A stretch of 64,000 nucleotides of DNA from Ceratotherium simum simum (Eukaryota > Chordata > Mammalia > Perissodactyla > Rhinocerotidae), in the NCBI RefSeq assembly GCF_000283155.1, contig NW_004454208.1, forward strand, positions 1,170,180 to 1,234,179, in the 5' to 3' direction. The notes beneath the pieces are model-generated. The model was not told the origin of the DNA and ran no database searches. It saw only the letters and a list, made by a program, of their open reading frames with translations. The translations under genes and the position numbers were made by a program. Each line of letters starts with the position of its first letter. The first letter of the stretch is position 1. Positions 48,111 to 59,939 of this stretch are shown piece by piece.

Positions 48111-48600
48111 AATGTACTCAGGATTTGTTTTGATCAGTAACATATGCAGACATGGAAATGACTGTAATGAGGAAGAAGATTTTACTCACAGTTCTCTAGA
48201 AGAAGGAGTGCAGGGCTACATGGGGAAGCACTAGAGTCAGTCAGGAGGCAGGAGGTGTGAGGGGAAAATGTGAGCCAAACTCTTTATTGTGGTTTCTGTG
48301 GGAAAGGCAAGGCAAGGCAAGGCATGGTAAACAGGTTTAGGATTGGCTAGTTTGAAAAATTTCAGCTGGTTGTCTGGTACCTGGCTCTGAGGTGATTAGG
48401 GCAGGTGGATAGTGGCCCAGAATGTGAGAGCGTGACAAAGAATGTGGCAGAGGGTATGGGTTTTGGATTGGTTTGTTTGCATATGAAAGGTACACTCACA
48501 GGGGAGTTGTTTGCTGTCTCTAGGAATTAGCTGGCTATGGAGGGACAGTATCCCCTAGTAAGGCCACAGATATCAAAACATCAGAATAAAAAGACATGCT
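48110..48600. mobile_element. Unclassified insert in old L1 (LTR-like?)
   Basis: L1 similarity breaks at the 'ACCATATTCTGGG' region and resumes near 'GGGCCATAAAACAAAACTCA'. The ~490 bp between has different composition, a GGCAA-type run at 48306-48326, and a 'TTTTACTCACAG' motif shared with the LTR-like element at 16186-16713. No ends or target duplication are clear. Confidence 0.5.
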
Positions 48601-49250
48601 TAATACACGGGCCATAAAACAAAACTCAACATATTTAAAATAGTTGAAATAATAAAGAGTGTGTTCTCTGATCATAACAGAATCAAAGTAGAAATCAGTA
48701 AAAGAAAGATAACAGGAAAATCTCCGAACACTTGAAAACTAGAGCATACTTCTAAATAAACCATGGCTCAATACATTGTATTGAATGAAAATAAAAAATA
48801 CAACATATAAAAATTTGTGGGACACAGCTAAAGGATTGCTGACAGGAAGTGTATAGCACTCAATGCATATATGGAAAGAGGAAAAGACTCGAATCTAAGC
48901 TCCCACTTCAAGAATCTAGAAAAAGAAGCACAAAATAAATCAAAATCAAACAGAAGGAAGGAAATAATAAAGATAAGAAGAGCAGAAATGGATGAAATTG
49001 AACACAGAAATAAAGGAAATTAATGAAACAAAGAGCTTGTTTTTTGAAGAGATCAATAAAATTGATGAACCTCTAGCAAGATAGACAAGGGCAAAAAAAG
49101 AGAGAAGACAGAAATTACCAATATTAGGAATCGAACAGTGTATATCACTACAGATCCTGTAGACATCAAAAGCATAATAAGAGAATACTACCAACAATTT
49201 TATACATGTAAATTTTGCAATTTAAATGAAAGGCATCACTTCCTCAAAAA

Positions 49251-49475
49251 ATGCCGACTACCACAACTCAATATGAAACAGATAATCTGAAAAACCCTAT
49301 AACTATTAAAGAAATCAGATTTGTAAAAGCAAACAAACAAAAACCCTCAAGAAATGTTCAGGCCCAGAGAGTTTCACTGGGGAATTCTACCAAACATTTA
49401 AAGAAGGATTACCATCTATTTTACATGATCTCTTCTAGAAAACAGAAGAGGCAAGTATACTGCCCAGTTGAGTGA
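49251..49475 (+). pseudogene. L1 ORF2 linker remnant (old L1)
   Basis: The 74-codon stretch and its DNA correspond to the ORF2 region before the 'SPGPDGF'-type motif ('CAGGCCCAGAGAGTTTCACT' here is a decayed form). It ends where the younger L1 was inserted. Confidence 0.75.
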
Positions 49476-49689
49476 TGTCAGCAACATGGCAGAGGGAGCT
49501 GTTTCCTTTATCTCTCCCCTCTTGAACTACAACTAAATGGATGTTCATTGACCAATGGAGGATACCCACACAGCGCAACAGGATGCCTGAGAGACCCACG
49601 TGGCTATACATCTGAAGGTGGATGGACTGGCTCCCTGGGAAGTAGTGGAGCTAGGTGAGCACTCCCATACTCTTCCCCAGCAGTCCTGT

Positions 49690-50100
49690 GTGCACGCCCA
49701 AATGCTTTCCTGGCTGACATGAGTGCCCATAGTACCACTGCAGCCCCGAAAGTGCAAACGTGCCTCAACATGACTGTGGGAAGGGGTGGCAGCAGCCCTG
49801 GGCCTGCAAATGAATGCTTTCCTGACAAGTAGGAGAGCCCACCCTGCTGCTGCAGTCCCAAGTGACCCAGGCTTGGACCCTGTGAAGAAGCCCCACTCAC
49901 CAAGCACAGCAGCAGGCGCGACATTAAGAAGTGGCAGCAGATATACACATGCACATAAATGCTTTCTCAGCTGGGGCAAGCACCCATAGTAACGCTGCAG
50001 CCCCACAAGTGGGAATGCACCTCAGCATGGCTGCAGCTCTGAGCCTGCATGTGAACGCTTTCCTGGCTGAGGGGAGCACCCACCATAACTGCACAACTTC
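49690..50100 (+). repeat. Tandem units in the younger L1 5' region
   Basis: A motif GAATGCTTTCCTGGCTGA (with variants) recurs starting near 49701, 49812, 49957 and 50052. It is accompanied by 'GAGCACCCATAGTA', 'CACTGCAGCCCC', 'AAGTG' and 'TGCCTCAACATG' motifs. Units are 95-145 bp apart and imperfect. Confidence 0.83.
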
Positions 50101-50349
50101 CAGCAGACAGGGTGGGATCAGAAACACAGCTCCTGTTTCCCCACCAGCGGTAGCAGGTGGAATCCACGACCTGATACTACCACAAATGCACCAGCAAGAG
50201 ATGAGTTCATCAAACACCATGAGAAACTATAGCAACTTTTCAGAGCAAAAGGAAAATGACAAATTTCCAGAAATCAACCCTGAAGTCATAGAAATTTACA
50301 ATGTAAATGACAGAGAATTCAAAATAGCTGTCATAAAGAAACTCAACTA

Positions 50350-51170
50350 GTTATAAGAAAACTCAGAAAGACAGTTCAATGAACTCTGGAATAAAATTAA
50401 TGAGAAGAAACACTTCACCAAAGAGACTGAAACCATAAAAAGAAACCAAGCAAAAATTCTGGATATGAAGAACACCATTAATGAGATAAAAAATAATCTA
50501 GAATTCTTAAAAAGTAGAGCTGACATTATGGAGAAAAGAATTAGTGATTTAGAGGATAGAAATATAGAAATGCTTCAGGTGGAGGAGGAGAGAGAATTAA
50601 GATTTTAAAAAAATGAAAGAATTCTTCGAGAAATATCCAACTCAATTAGGAAAAGCAACACAAGGATTGTAAGTGTTCCAGAGGAAGAAGAGAGGGAGAA
50701 AGGGGCAGAGGGCTTGGTCAAAGAAATAATAGCTGAGAACTTCCCAAACCTGAGGAAGGAACATGAAGCCAATAGAACTCCTAATTACATCAATACTAAA
50801 AGACCTTCTCCAAAGCATATAACAGTAAAACTGGCAAAAGTCAATGACAAAGAAAAAATATTAAGGGGAGCAAGGCAGAAGAAAACAACCTACAAAGAAA
50901 CACCTATCAGGCTTTCAGTGGATTTCTCAGTGGAAACCTTACAGGCTAGGAGAGAGTGGAATGATATGTTCAAAATACTGAAGGACAAAAACTATCAACC
51001 AAGAATACTCTATCCAGAGAAATTATCCTTCAGATATGCTGGATAAATGAAAGCTTTCCCAGACAAACAAAAGCTGAGGGAGTTCATTGCCACTAGACCT
51101 CGCTTCCAAGAAATGTTGAAAGAGGCCCTTCTATCTGAAACAAAAGGGCAAAGGTTTACAAAGCTTTGAG
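50350..51170 (+). pseudogene. L1 ORF1 remnant (younger L1)
   Basis: A stop at 50348-50350 ends the upstream open frame. Downstream sequence encodes a coiled-coil-like KE-rich region, and the open stretch at 50714-51046 holds the conserved RRM/C-terminal part (KHITVKLAKVNDKEKILRGA, then SVETLQARREWNDMFKILKD). A stop near 51044-51046 cuts off the final conserved ~40 codons, which follow in the same frame. It is inactive. Confidence 0.9.
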
Positions 51171-51599
51171 CAAGGAGATAAATAGACAGACAAAAATCAG
51201 AAAAATGCAGCTCTCTTTCAGAACAGGGTAGCAAATACTTAATTATAACCTAAAAGATAAAGGGCAGGAAAGCATCAAAAATAACTACAAACACTTCAAC
51301 TTAGTCACAAACTCACAACACAAAACAGAATAATTTGTGGTAATAATAACTCTGAAGGGGAAGGGAAAAAGGATGGGACCTGCTTAGGCTAGTGGAGATA
51401 AGAGGCTATCAGAAAATGGATTATCTTATCTATGAGATCTTTTATACAAACCTCACGGTAACCAATAAACAAAATAATCAGAGCAGAGCCACAATTCATA
51501 ATAAAATAGAAAACTGAGAAAACCTTCACAGAAAACCCCCAAAATGAAATGGTAGTCAGAAACACAAAGGAAGAGAAACAATGGAAATATAGAACAACT

Positions 51600-54500
51600 G
51601 GAAAACAAGAGAAAAAATGGCAGTATTAAGCCCTCATATATCAATAATCACTCTACATGTAAACGGATTGAATTTTCCAATCCAAAGACACAGAATAGCT
51701 GGATGGATTAGCAAATGAGACCCAAAACTATGCTGCCTCCAGGAAAAGCATCTTAGCTCTAAAGATAAACATAGGCTCAGAGTGAAGGGAGGGAAGATGA
51801 TACTCCAAGCAAATGGCAAACAAAAGAAAGCAGATGTTGCCATACTTAGATCAGACAAAGCAGACTTTAAGATAAAAAAGACAATGAGAGACAAAGGGGG
51901 CAGTATATAATGATAAAAGGGACATTCCACCAAGAGGACACAATATCTATAAATATATATGCACCTAAAACAGGAGTTGCTTTTATATACCAAGGTATAT
52001 AAAGCAACAATTAACAGACCTAAAGGGATAAATTTACAGCAACACAATAATAGTAGGGGACCTCAACACCCCACTTACATCAATAGATAGATCATCCAGA
52101 CAGAAAGTCAACAAGGAGATAGTGGATTTAAATGAAACACATGATCAGATGGGCTTAATAGATATATCTAGAGCATTCCATCCAAAAACAGCAGAATACA
52201 CATTCTTCTCAAGTGCACAGGGAACATTCTCAAAGATAGACCATATGTTGGGAAACAAGGCAAGCCTCAATAAATTTAAGAAGATTGCTATCATATCAAG
52301 CATCTTTTCTGACCACAGTACTATGAAACTAGAAATCAACTACAAGAAAAAAGCTGGGAAAGTCACAAATATGTGGAGACTAAACAATATGCTACTGAAC
52401 AACCATTGGATCAATGAAGAAATCAAAGGAGAAATAAAAAAATACCTGGAGACAAGTGAAAATGAAAATACAACATACCAATTCTTGTGGGATGCAGCAA
52501 AAGGGTTTATAGGAGGAAAATTCATAGAAATGCAGGCCTACCTCAACAAACAAGAAAAATATAAAATAAGTAATCTTAAACTACACCTAACAAAACTAAT
52601 AAAAGAAGAACAAATGAAGCCCAAAATCAGAAGAAGGAAGGAAATAATAAAAATTTGAGAAGAAATAAATGAAATTGAAATGAACAAACAAACAAGAAAA
52701 CAGTAGAAAAGATCAATGAAACTAAGAGCTGCTTCTTTGAGAAGATAAACAGCATTGACAAACCCTTAGCCAGACTCACTAAGAAAAAAAAGAGACAAGA
52801 CTCAAATAAATAAAACCAGAAATGAAGAGGAGAAATTACGATGGATACCATGGATATACAAAGGATTATTAGAGAATACTATGAAAAACTATATGCTCAC
52901 GAATTGGATAACCTAGAAGAAATGGATAAATTCTTAGACTCATACCACCTCCCAAAACAGAATCAAGAAGACATAGAGAATCTGAATAGACCAATCACAA
53001 GAAAAGAGATCAAAATGGTAATCAAAAACCTCCTAGAAAACAAGAGTCCAGGACCAGATGGCTTCTCTTGAGAATTCTACCAAACATTCAAAGAAGATTT
53101 AATACCTATCTCAAATTATTCCAAAAAATTGAAGAAGACAGAACACTTCCTAACTCATTCTATGAGGCCAACATCACCCTGATCCCAAAACCAAGCAAGG
53201 ACAACACAAAGGAGGAAAATTACAGGCCAAGATCGCCGATGAACATAGATGCAAAAATCCTCAACAAAATATTGGCAAACTGAATACAGCAATACATTAA
53301 AGGATCATACACCATGATCAAGCGGGATTTATACCAGGGATGCAGGGATGGTTCAACATCTGTAAATCAATCAATGTGAGACACCACATTAACAAATTGA
53401 GGACTAAAAATAATCACATGATCATCTCAATAGATGCAGAGAAAGCACTTGACAAGATCCAACATCCATTTATGATAAAAAGTCTCAACAAAGTGGGTAT
53501 AGAAGGAAAGCACCTCAACATAATAAAGGCCGTATATGACAAACCCACAGCCAACATCATACTTAATGGTGAAAAATTAAAAGCCATGGGGCCGGCCCAG
53601 TGGCATAGTGGTTGGGTTTGCACACTCCGCTTTGGCAGCCCAGGGGTTGGCGAGTTTGGATCCCGGGTGCAGACCTACACACTGCTTGTCAGGCCGTGCT
53701 GTGGCAGCATCCCATATGCAAAGCAGACGTTGGCTTGGGGACAATCTTCCTCAAGCAAAAAGAGGAAGATTGGCAACAGATGTTAGCTCAGGGCCAATCT
53801 TCCTCACACACAGAAAAAGAAAAACTGAAAGCCATACTTCTGAGAACAACAACAAGACAAAGGTGTCCACTCCTATTCAACATAGTACTGGAGGTTTTGG
53901 CCACAGAAATTAGGCAAGAAAAAGAAATAAAAGGTATCCAAATTGGAAAGGAAGAAATGAAACTCTCACTGTTTTTGCAGATGACATGATTATATATACA
54001 GAAAACTCTAAAGAATCCATCAGAAAACTATTAGAAATAATCAACAACTACAGCAAAGTTGCAGGGTAAAAAATCAACTTACAAAAATCAGTTGCATTTC
54101 TAAATACTAATAATGAACTAGTAGAAAGAGAAGTCAAGAATGCAATCTCATTTACAATCACAACAAAAAGAATAAAATATCTAGGAATAAATTTAACCAA
54201 AGAGGTGAAAGACCTATAGACTGAAAACTATAAGACATTATTGAAAGAAATCAAAGAAGATATAAAGAAATGGAAAGATATTCCATGCTGTTGGATTGGA
54301 AGAATAAACATAGTTAAAATGTCCACATTACCTAAAGCAATCTACAGATTCAACGCAATCCCATTTAGAATCACAATGACATCCTTCATGGAAATAGAAC
54401 AAAGAATCCTAAAATTTATATGGAATAACAAAAGACCTCGAGTAGCCAAAGCAATCTTGAGAAAAAAGAACAAAGCTGGAGGCATCACAAACCCTGACTT

Positions 54501-55620
54501 CAAAATATACTACAAAGCTATAGTAATCCAAACAACATGGTACTGCCACAAAAACAGACATAGAGCTCAATGGAACAGAATTGTACAGAAATAACATCAC
54601 AGAAATGAAACCACACATCTATGGTCAGTTAATCTTCGACAAAGGAGCCAAGAACATACAATGGAGAAAGGATAGTCTCTTCAATAAATGGTGTTGGGAA
54701 AACTGGACAGCCACATGCAAACGAATGAAAGTAGAACATTGTCTTGCACCGTACACAAAAATTAACTTAAAATGGGTTAAAGACTTGAATGTAAGACCTG
54801 AAACCATAAAACTCCTACAAGAAAATATAAGCAGTACACTCTCTGATGTCGGTCTTACCAGCATCTTTTCAAATACCATGTCTATTCAGGCAAGAGAAAC
54901 AAAAGAAAAAATTAACAAATGGGACTACATCAAACTAAAAAGCTTCTGCAAGGCAAAGGAAACCATGAACAAAACAAAAAGACAACCCACCAACTGGGAA
55001 AAAATATTTGCAAATCATACATCCGACAGGGATTAATTTCCAAAATATATAAAGAACTCATACAACTCAACAACAAAAAAACAAACAACCTGATCAAAAA
55101 ATGGGCAGATGATATGAACAGACGGTTCTTCTCCAAAGAAGATATACAGATGGCCAACAGACACATGAAAAGATGTTCAACATCACTAATTAATAGAGAA
55201 ATGCAAATCAAAACTACAATGAGATATCACCTTACACCTGTCAGAATGGCTATAATTACCAAGACAAAAAATAACAAATGTTGGAGAGGATGTGGAGAAA
55301 TGCTGGTGGGAATGCAAACTTGTGCAGCCTCTATGGAAAATGGTATGGAGATTCCTCAAAAAATTAAAAATAGAAATACCATACGATCCAGCTATCCCAC
55401 TACTGGGTATTTATCCAAAGAACTTGAAATCAACAATCCAAAGAGATTTATGCACCCCTATGTTCATTGCTGCATTATTCACAATAGCCAAGATGTGGAA
55501 GCAACCCAAGTGCCCTGCTACAGATGAATGGATAAAGAAGATGTGGTATATATACACAATAGAATACTACTCAGCCATAAAAATGACAAAAATGTCCCAT
55601 TTGCAACAACATGGATAGAC
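51600..55620 (+). pseudogene. L1 ORF2 remnant (younger L1)
   Basis: Endonuclease, reverse transcriptase and C-terminal region can be followed in order: endonuclease about 51600-52340, linker to about 53040, '[10 protein letters not shown]' at about 53040-53070, reverse transcriptase to about 54240, and the C-terminal part to 55618 with '[18 protein letters not shown]'. Open stretches of 110-200 codons are separated by shifts and stops, and an ERE SINE splits the reverse transcriptase at 53588. In the FADD region (53963-53985) the run is five T where other copies have three, so the catalytic motif is out of frame. Confidence 0.92.
53588..53818 (+). mobile_element. ERE-type SINE inserted in younger L1 ORF2
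   Basis: Head GGGGCCGGCCCAGTGGCATA, B-box-like GTTTGGATCCCGGG, 'CATCCCATATGCAAAGCAGA' body and a single clear tail module. Target duplication GAAAAA(T/C)T(A/G)AAAGCCAT is at 53571-53587 and 53819-53835. Confidence 0.95.
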
Positions 55621-55823
55621 CTTCAGGGTATGATGTTAAAAAAGTGAAATAAGCCAGACAAAGACAAATACTGCATGATTTCACTCATACGTGGAATATA
55701 AACAAACACATGGATAAAGAGAATAGATTAGTGCTTACCAGAGGGAAAGGGGGCTGGGGAGTGGGTGAAAGGGGTAAAGGGGCACATATGTATGGTGACG
55801 GATAAAAATTAGAGTACTGGTGG

Positions 55824-56000
55824 GACTGGCCCTGAAGTGTAGTGGTTAAGTTCAGCACACTCTGCTTTAGTGGCCGCAGGTTTGGCTCCTGGACGTGGAC
55901 CTAAAACACTCAGTGGCCATGCTGTGGTGGTGACCCACATACAAATAGAGGAAGATTGGCACAGATTTTAGTTCAGGGGGAATCTTCCTCTGAAAAAAAA
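55824..56000 (+). mobile_element. ERE-type SINE in younger L1 3' UTR
   Basis: Head GACTGGCCCTGAAGTGTAGT, diverged B box, 'ACCCACATACAAATAGAGGA' body and short A-rich tail. Target duplication AGA(G/C)TACTGGTGG is at 55811-55823 and 56001-56013 with minor differences. Confidence 0.9.
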
Positions 56001-56120
56001 AGACTACTGGTGGTGAGCACAATGCAGTCTATACAGAAATTGACAAATAATAATGTACACCCGAAATTATACAATGTTATAAACCTTTATGATTTCAATA
56101 AAATAACTGGAAAAAAAAAA

Positions 56121-58670
56121 CACTTCCCAAGTCATTTTGTGATGCTAGTACCCTGATACCAAAACCAGACAAAGACAGTACAAAAAAAAACAATATGCCC
56201 CATGAATATAGATGTAAATATTCTTAATAAAATATTAACAAATGGAATTCAGTAATATATAAAACAATTATACACTGTGACCAAATGAGGTTCATTCCAG
56301 GGATGCAAGGCTTGTTCCATATTTGAAAATCAGTAAATGTAATCTGCCATGTTAATGAGCTAAAGAATAAAAAGCACATGATCATATCAACTAATGCAAG
56401 ACTTTTTTTCCCACAAAATTCAATGCCCATTTATGATAATAACTCTCAGAAAAATAGGAATAGAGAGGGAACTTTCTCAACTCCATAAAGAGCATCTACA
56501 GAAAACTATAGTTAACATTATACTTAATGGTGAATGATTGAATCCTTTCCCCTTAAGATCAGGAACAACATAGGATTTCTGCTTTTATCATTCCTATTCA
56601 ACCTAATACTGGAAGTGCAACATGGCAAGAAAAGTAAATAAAAGACACAGAACAGAAAGGAAGAAATAAAACTATCCCTGTTTGCAGATGATACTATTGT
56701 CTATGCAGAAAATCCCAAGGAATCTACAAAAAATCTCCTAGAACTAATAAGTTCAGTAAGATCACACGATACAAACAAAAATAACATTTATTTCTATATA
56801 CTATCAATGAACATGTAAACACAGAAATTAAAATACAACACTCTTTACCATCACTCAGAGAAAATGAAATACTTAGAAGTAAATCTAACAAAACATTTAC
56901 GTGACTTGTATGCTGAAAACTACACATTGCTGATGAAAGAAATCAAAGAAGGTATAAATAAATAGAGAGACATATTGTGTATAAGGATAGGAAGATTTGA
57001 CATAGTAGAGATGTCACTTCTCCTCAAACTGATATATAGCTTTAAGGCCATTTCTATCAGAAACCCAGCAAGATTTTTTGTAGACAAAGACAAGATTATT
57101 CTAAAATTTATATGGAAAGGCAAAGCAACTAGAATACCTAAAACAATTTGAAAAAGAAGAATAAAGTAGGAGGAATCACTCTAGCAGACTTCAGAACATT
57201 TCTACAGTACACTAGTCAAGACTATGTGGTATTGGTAGAAGGATAGACATGCAGATCGATGGAACAGAACAGAAAATCCAGAAATAGCCCCACACAAATA
57301 TGCCCAACTGACTTTTGACAAAGGTGCAAAAGCAATTCATGGAGACAAGACAGCATTTTCATCAAATGGGGCTGGAGGAACTGGACATCTACAGGCAAAA
57401 AAATGAACCTCAACTTAAGTTTCAGACTTTATATAAAAATTAACACAAAATGGACCATATGCTTAAATGTAAAGCGTAAAACTATACAGCTTTTCAAAAA
57501 AAGTAGGAGAAAATTTGGGGGATATAAGGCTAGGCAAAGAGTTGTTAGACTTGACATCAAAAACACAATCCATAAAAGAAAAAATTGATAAATTGGACTT
57601 CGTTAAAATGATAAACTATTACTCTGCAAAAGACTCTGTTAAGAAGATGAAAAGAAAACCTACAGAGTGGAAAAAAATATTTACAAACCACATATCTGTC
57701 CAAGGACTAGTAACTAGAATATATAGAGAACTCTCAAAACTCAACAGTAGAAAAACAAACAATCCAATTAGAAAATGGGCAAAAGACATGAAGAGGATAT
57801 AGAGATGGCAAATAAGCACATGGAAAGATGTTCAACTTCATTAGCCATTAGGAAAATGCAAATTAAACACATCTATCAGAATGACTAAAATAAAAAATAG
57901 TGACGCCACCAAATGCTGGTAAGGATGAGGAAAAACGGGATCACTCATACATTGCAGGTGGGAATGTATAATGGTGTAGTTCCTCTCGAAAACAGTTTGG
58001 GAGTTTCTTGAAAAATGAAACGTGCAACTACCATACGGCCCAGCAATTGGACTCTTGAATATTTATCATAGAGAAATGAAGACTTGTGTTCCCAGAAAAA
58101 CCTGTACATGAATGTTCATATTTTTCATGTAAGCCAAAAACTGGAAACAGCCCAGATGTCCTTCAATGCGTGAATGGTTAAACAAATTGTGGTACATACA
58201 TACCATGGACTATTACCCAGTAATAAAAAGGGACAAACTGTTGGTGCACACAATGACCTGGATGAATCTTCAGAGAGTTGTCCTGAGGGGAAAAAAAATC
58301 CAAACTCAACACTTACATACCGTATGATTCATTTTATAATAACATTCTTGAAATGACAAAACTATATAAATGGTAAGCAGATTAGTGGTTGCCAGGAGTT
58401 AAGAAGGGATGTGGGGGGTGGGAGTGGGATAGGAGGGAATAGGATGTGGGTAGAAAAGGGCAACATGAGGAGTCCTCATGGTGATGGAAATGTTCTGTCT
58501 CTTGACTGCATCAACATCTATAGACTGGTTGAGATCTTGTACTGTAGTTTTGTAAGATGTTACCACTGGGGGGAACTGCAAAGAGCACATGGGACCTCTG
58601 CATTATTTCTTACACCTACATGTGAATCTACAATTACCTAAAAATAACAAGTTTAATTAAAAAAGAAAAA
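56121..58670 (+). mobile_element. Old L1, 3' portion (ORF2 to 3' end)
   Basis: ORF2 resumes exactly where it was interrupted at 49473, through the catalytic LSLFADD motif (56672-56692, intact in sequence) and the C-terminal region to a poly-A-like end near 58660-58670. Open stretches (57403-57588 and 57515-57802) are short and separated by stops. Confidence 0.88.
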
Positions 58671-58855
58671 AAGAAAGGAACATTTGCAGGACAATGGGGA
58701 ATTACGAACACTGACTGGATTTTTTACTGTGATGGTGACATTGTGTTTTTGTTTTAAAAGGTTAGTCTATCCTCTTAAAAGACCCATACTGAAATATTTA
58801 CAGACAAAATGATATGTCTTGGATTTGCTTCAGAGTAATCCAGAGTGGGGGATAA
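58671..58855 (+). mobile_element. Ancient repeat copy A (L1M-like 3' end)
   Basis: 'GGACAATGGGGAATTACGAA', 'CTGTGATGGTGACATTGTG' and 'AAAATGATATGTCTTGGATT' appear in order and recur, diverged, at 59757-59925. The pattern resembles the 3' end of old L1M/L1ME elements. Confidence 0.65.
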
Positions 58856-58984
58856 GCAGGCAACAGTCTGTTGGGAAAGTGAATAGGCATCAATAGATAA
58901 TTGTTGGAGCTGGTGAGAGGGGCGTGGGGTTTCTCAACACTACACCTTACGTGAGGTCATCACACATGGAGCTGCGGGAGTTGG

Positions 58985-59160
58985 TGTAATGTGGTAGTTA
59001 AGCCACTGACTTTGGAGACAATCGGACCTGTTTTGCATCTTGGCTCTAGTACTCATCAGCTATGGGACCTTGGGCAAGTTATTTAACCTCTCTGAGCCTC
59101 AGTGTCCACATCTGTAAATGGGACAATATCTCATAGGGTAATCGCACAGGTAAATTAGAT
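58985..59160 (+). mobile_element. MIR element
   Basis: Segments 'GGTAGTTAAGCCACTGACTT', 'GGGCAAGTTATTTAACCTCT', 'CTGAGCCTCAGTGTCCACAT' and 'CTGTAAATGGGACAATATCT' are the characteristic MIR core. Confidence 0.92.
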
Positions 59161-59756
59161 TGCCAAGGAAGAGTGGAGGCTGAGGAAAGGGAAGGTCTTC
59201 ACCCAAGGGATGGGGTAAGAGAGAGAAGCCAGTGCAGGAGACTGAGGAGCCGTTGGAGGTGCAAACCCAAGGTTAGGTTGGGCAGTGTCTTGGAATCCAG
59301 AAAAAGATCTCAAAAGAGTTTTAAGAAGATGACAACTGATTAGAAGCCATTAGATTTGGTGCTCAGAAAGTCATTGGTGCCGATAATGGCTTGGGTTCAG
59401 TGGTGAGGGTGGGCCCAAATGATTAAGGTGCTGAGAGGTAGGTAGGGAAGGAGTGTGCTGGCAGCGAGTATGGCCCACCACTCTCAGACCTTGAGGGGAT
59501 GGTGCAGCCAGACAGCTCAAGGGAAGGAGCGTTTGGAGACATTAGAGAGCACGAAGCAACTACAGAAGAGAAAGAGATTGAAAATAGAAGAGAAAGGAGG
59601 GACCACCAAGGCCAGGCTGTCATGAGGGGGACCAGGAGTCCCGAGAGAGTCAGGCCCTCTTCCACATAGATTGGGACTGTTCCCAAGGCTGTTTTACCTG
59701 GTCCCCTGATACTTCCCGGCCTCCTTCATTTGATACCCATTCAAACAGCTCTGAAA
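59161..59756. other. Intergenic, no gene seen
   Basis: GA-rich unique-looking sequence. An 87-codon minus-strand ORF at 59423-59686 has no recognisable domain. Confidence 0.45.
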
Positions 59757-59925
59757 AGAAAGAATATTATAGGACAATGAGGCATAATGAGTGCTAACTA
59801 GAGTTTTTAGTGTGATGGAATTGTGGTTTTGTTTTATAAGGTTAGTCCTTCGTTTTTATAGATTGGTACTAAAAAATTTATGGATGAAATGATATGTCTG
59901 GAATTTGCTTTGGATTCTGAAGAAA
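59757..59925 (+). mobile_element. Ancient repeat copy B (L1M-like 3' end)
   Basis: A second copy of the 58671-58855 repeat: 'GGACAATGAGGCATAATGAG', 'TGTGATGGAATTGTGGTTTT' and 'GAAATGATATGTCTGGAATT'. Confidence 0.65.
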
Positions 59926-59939
59926 ATGAGAATTATTTT

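Larger units (their letters stand above)
45160..49473 (+). mobile_element. Old L1, 5' portion (5' UTR to ORF2)
   Basis: Starts with an L1 5'-end-like 'TTCTGGGAAGATGGTTGGTG'. It continues through a 5' region of related ~70-150 bp units (about 45640-46060), ORF1 remnants (46240-47040) and the ORF2 endonuclease/linker to 49473, where the younger L1 interrupts it. A non-L1 insert occupies about 48110-48600. The element resumes at 56121. Confidence 0.87.
49474..56120 (+). mobile_element. Younger, nearly full-length L1 inserted in old L1
   Basis: Begins with an L1 5'-end sequence 'GTGATGTCAGCAACATGGCA', then a 5' region with tandem units (to about 50150), ORF1 remnants (50200-51170), ORF2 (51600-55620) and a 3' UTR ending CAATAAAATAACTGG plus poly-A at 56111-56120. 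It is about 6.65 kb including two ERE SINEs (53588-53818 and 55824-56000). The old L1 ORF2 match stops at 49473 and resumes at 56121 ('CACTTCCCAAGTCATT'). Diverged target duplications of the 'ACT(G/T)CCCA' type are visible on both sides. Several frameshifts and stops make it inactive. Confidence 0.92.

Noticed and set aside
48306..48326. GGCAA tandem run as a possible CRISPR-like or satellite array
   Set aside because: About four 5-bp units only, which makes it an ordinary microsatellite. The genome is mammalian and no spacer structure is present.
52122..55618. ORFs of 110-200 codons resembling reverse transcriptase/endonuclease as host genes
   Set aside because: They are consecutive pieces of one broken L1 ORF2 and not independent genes.
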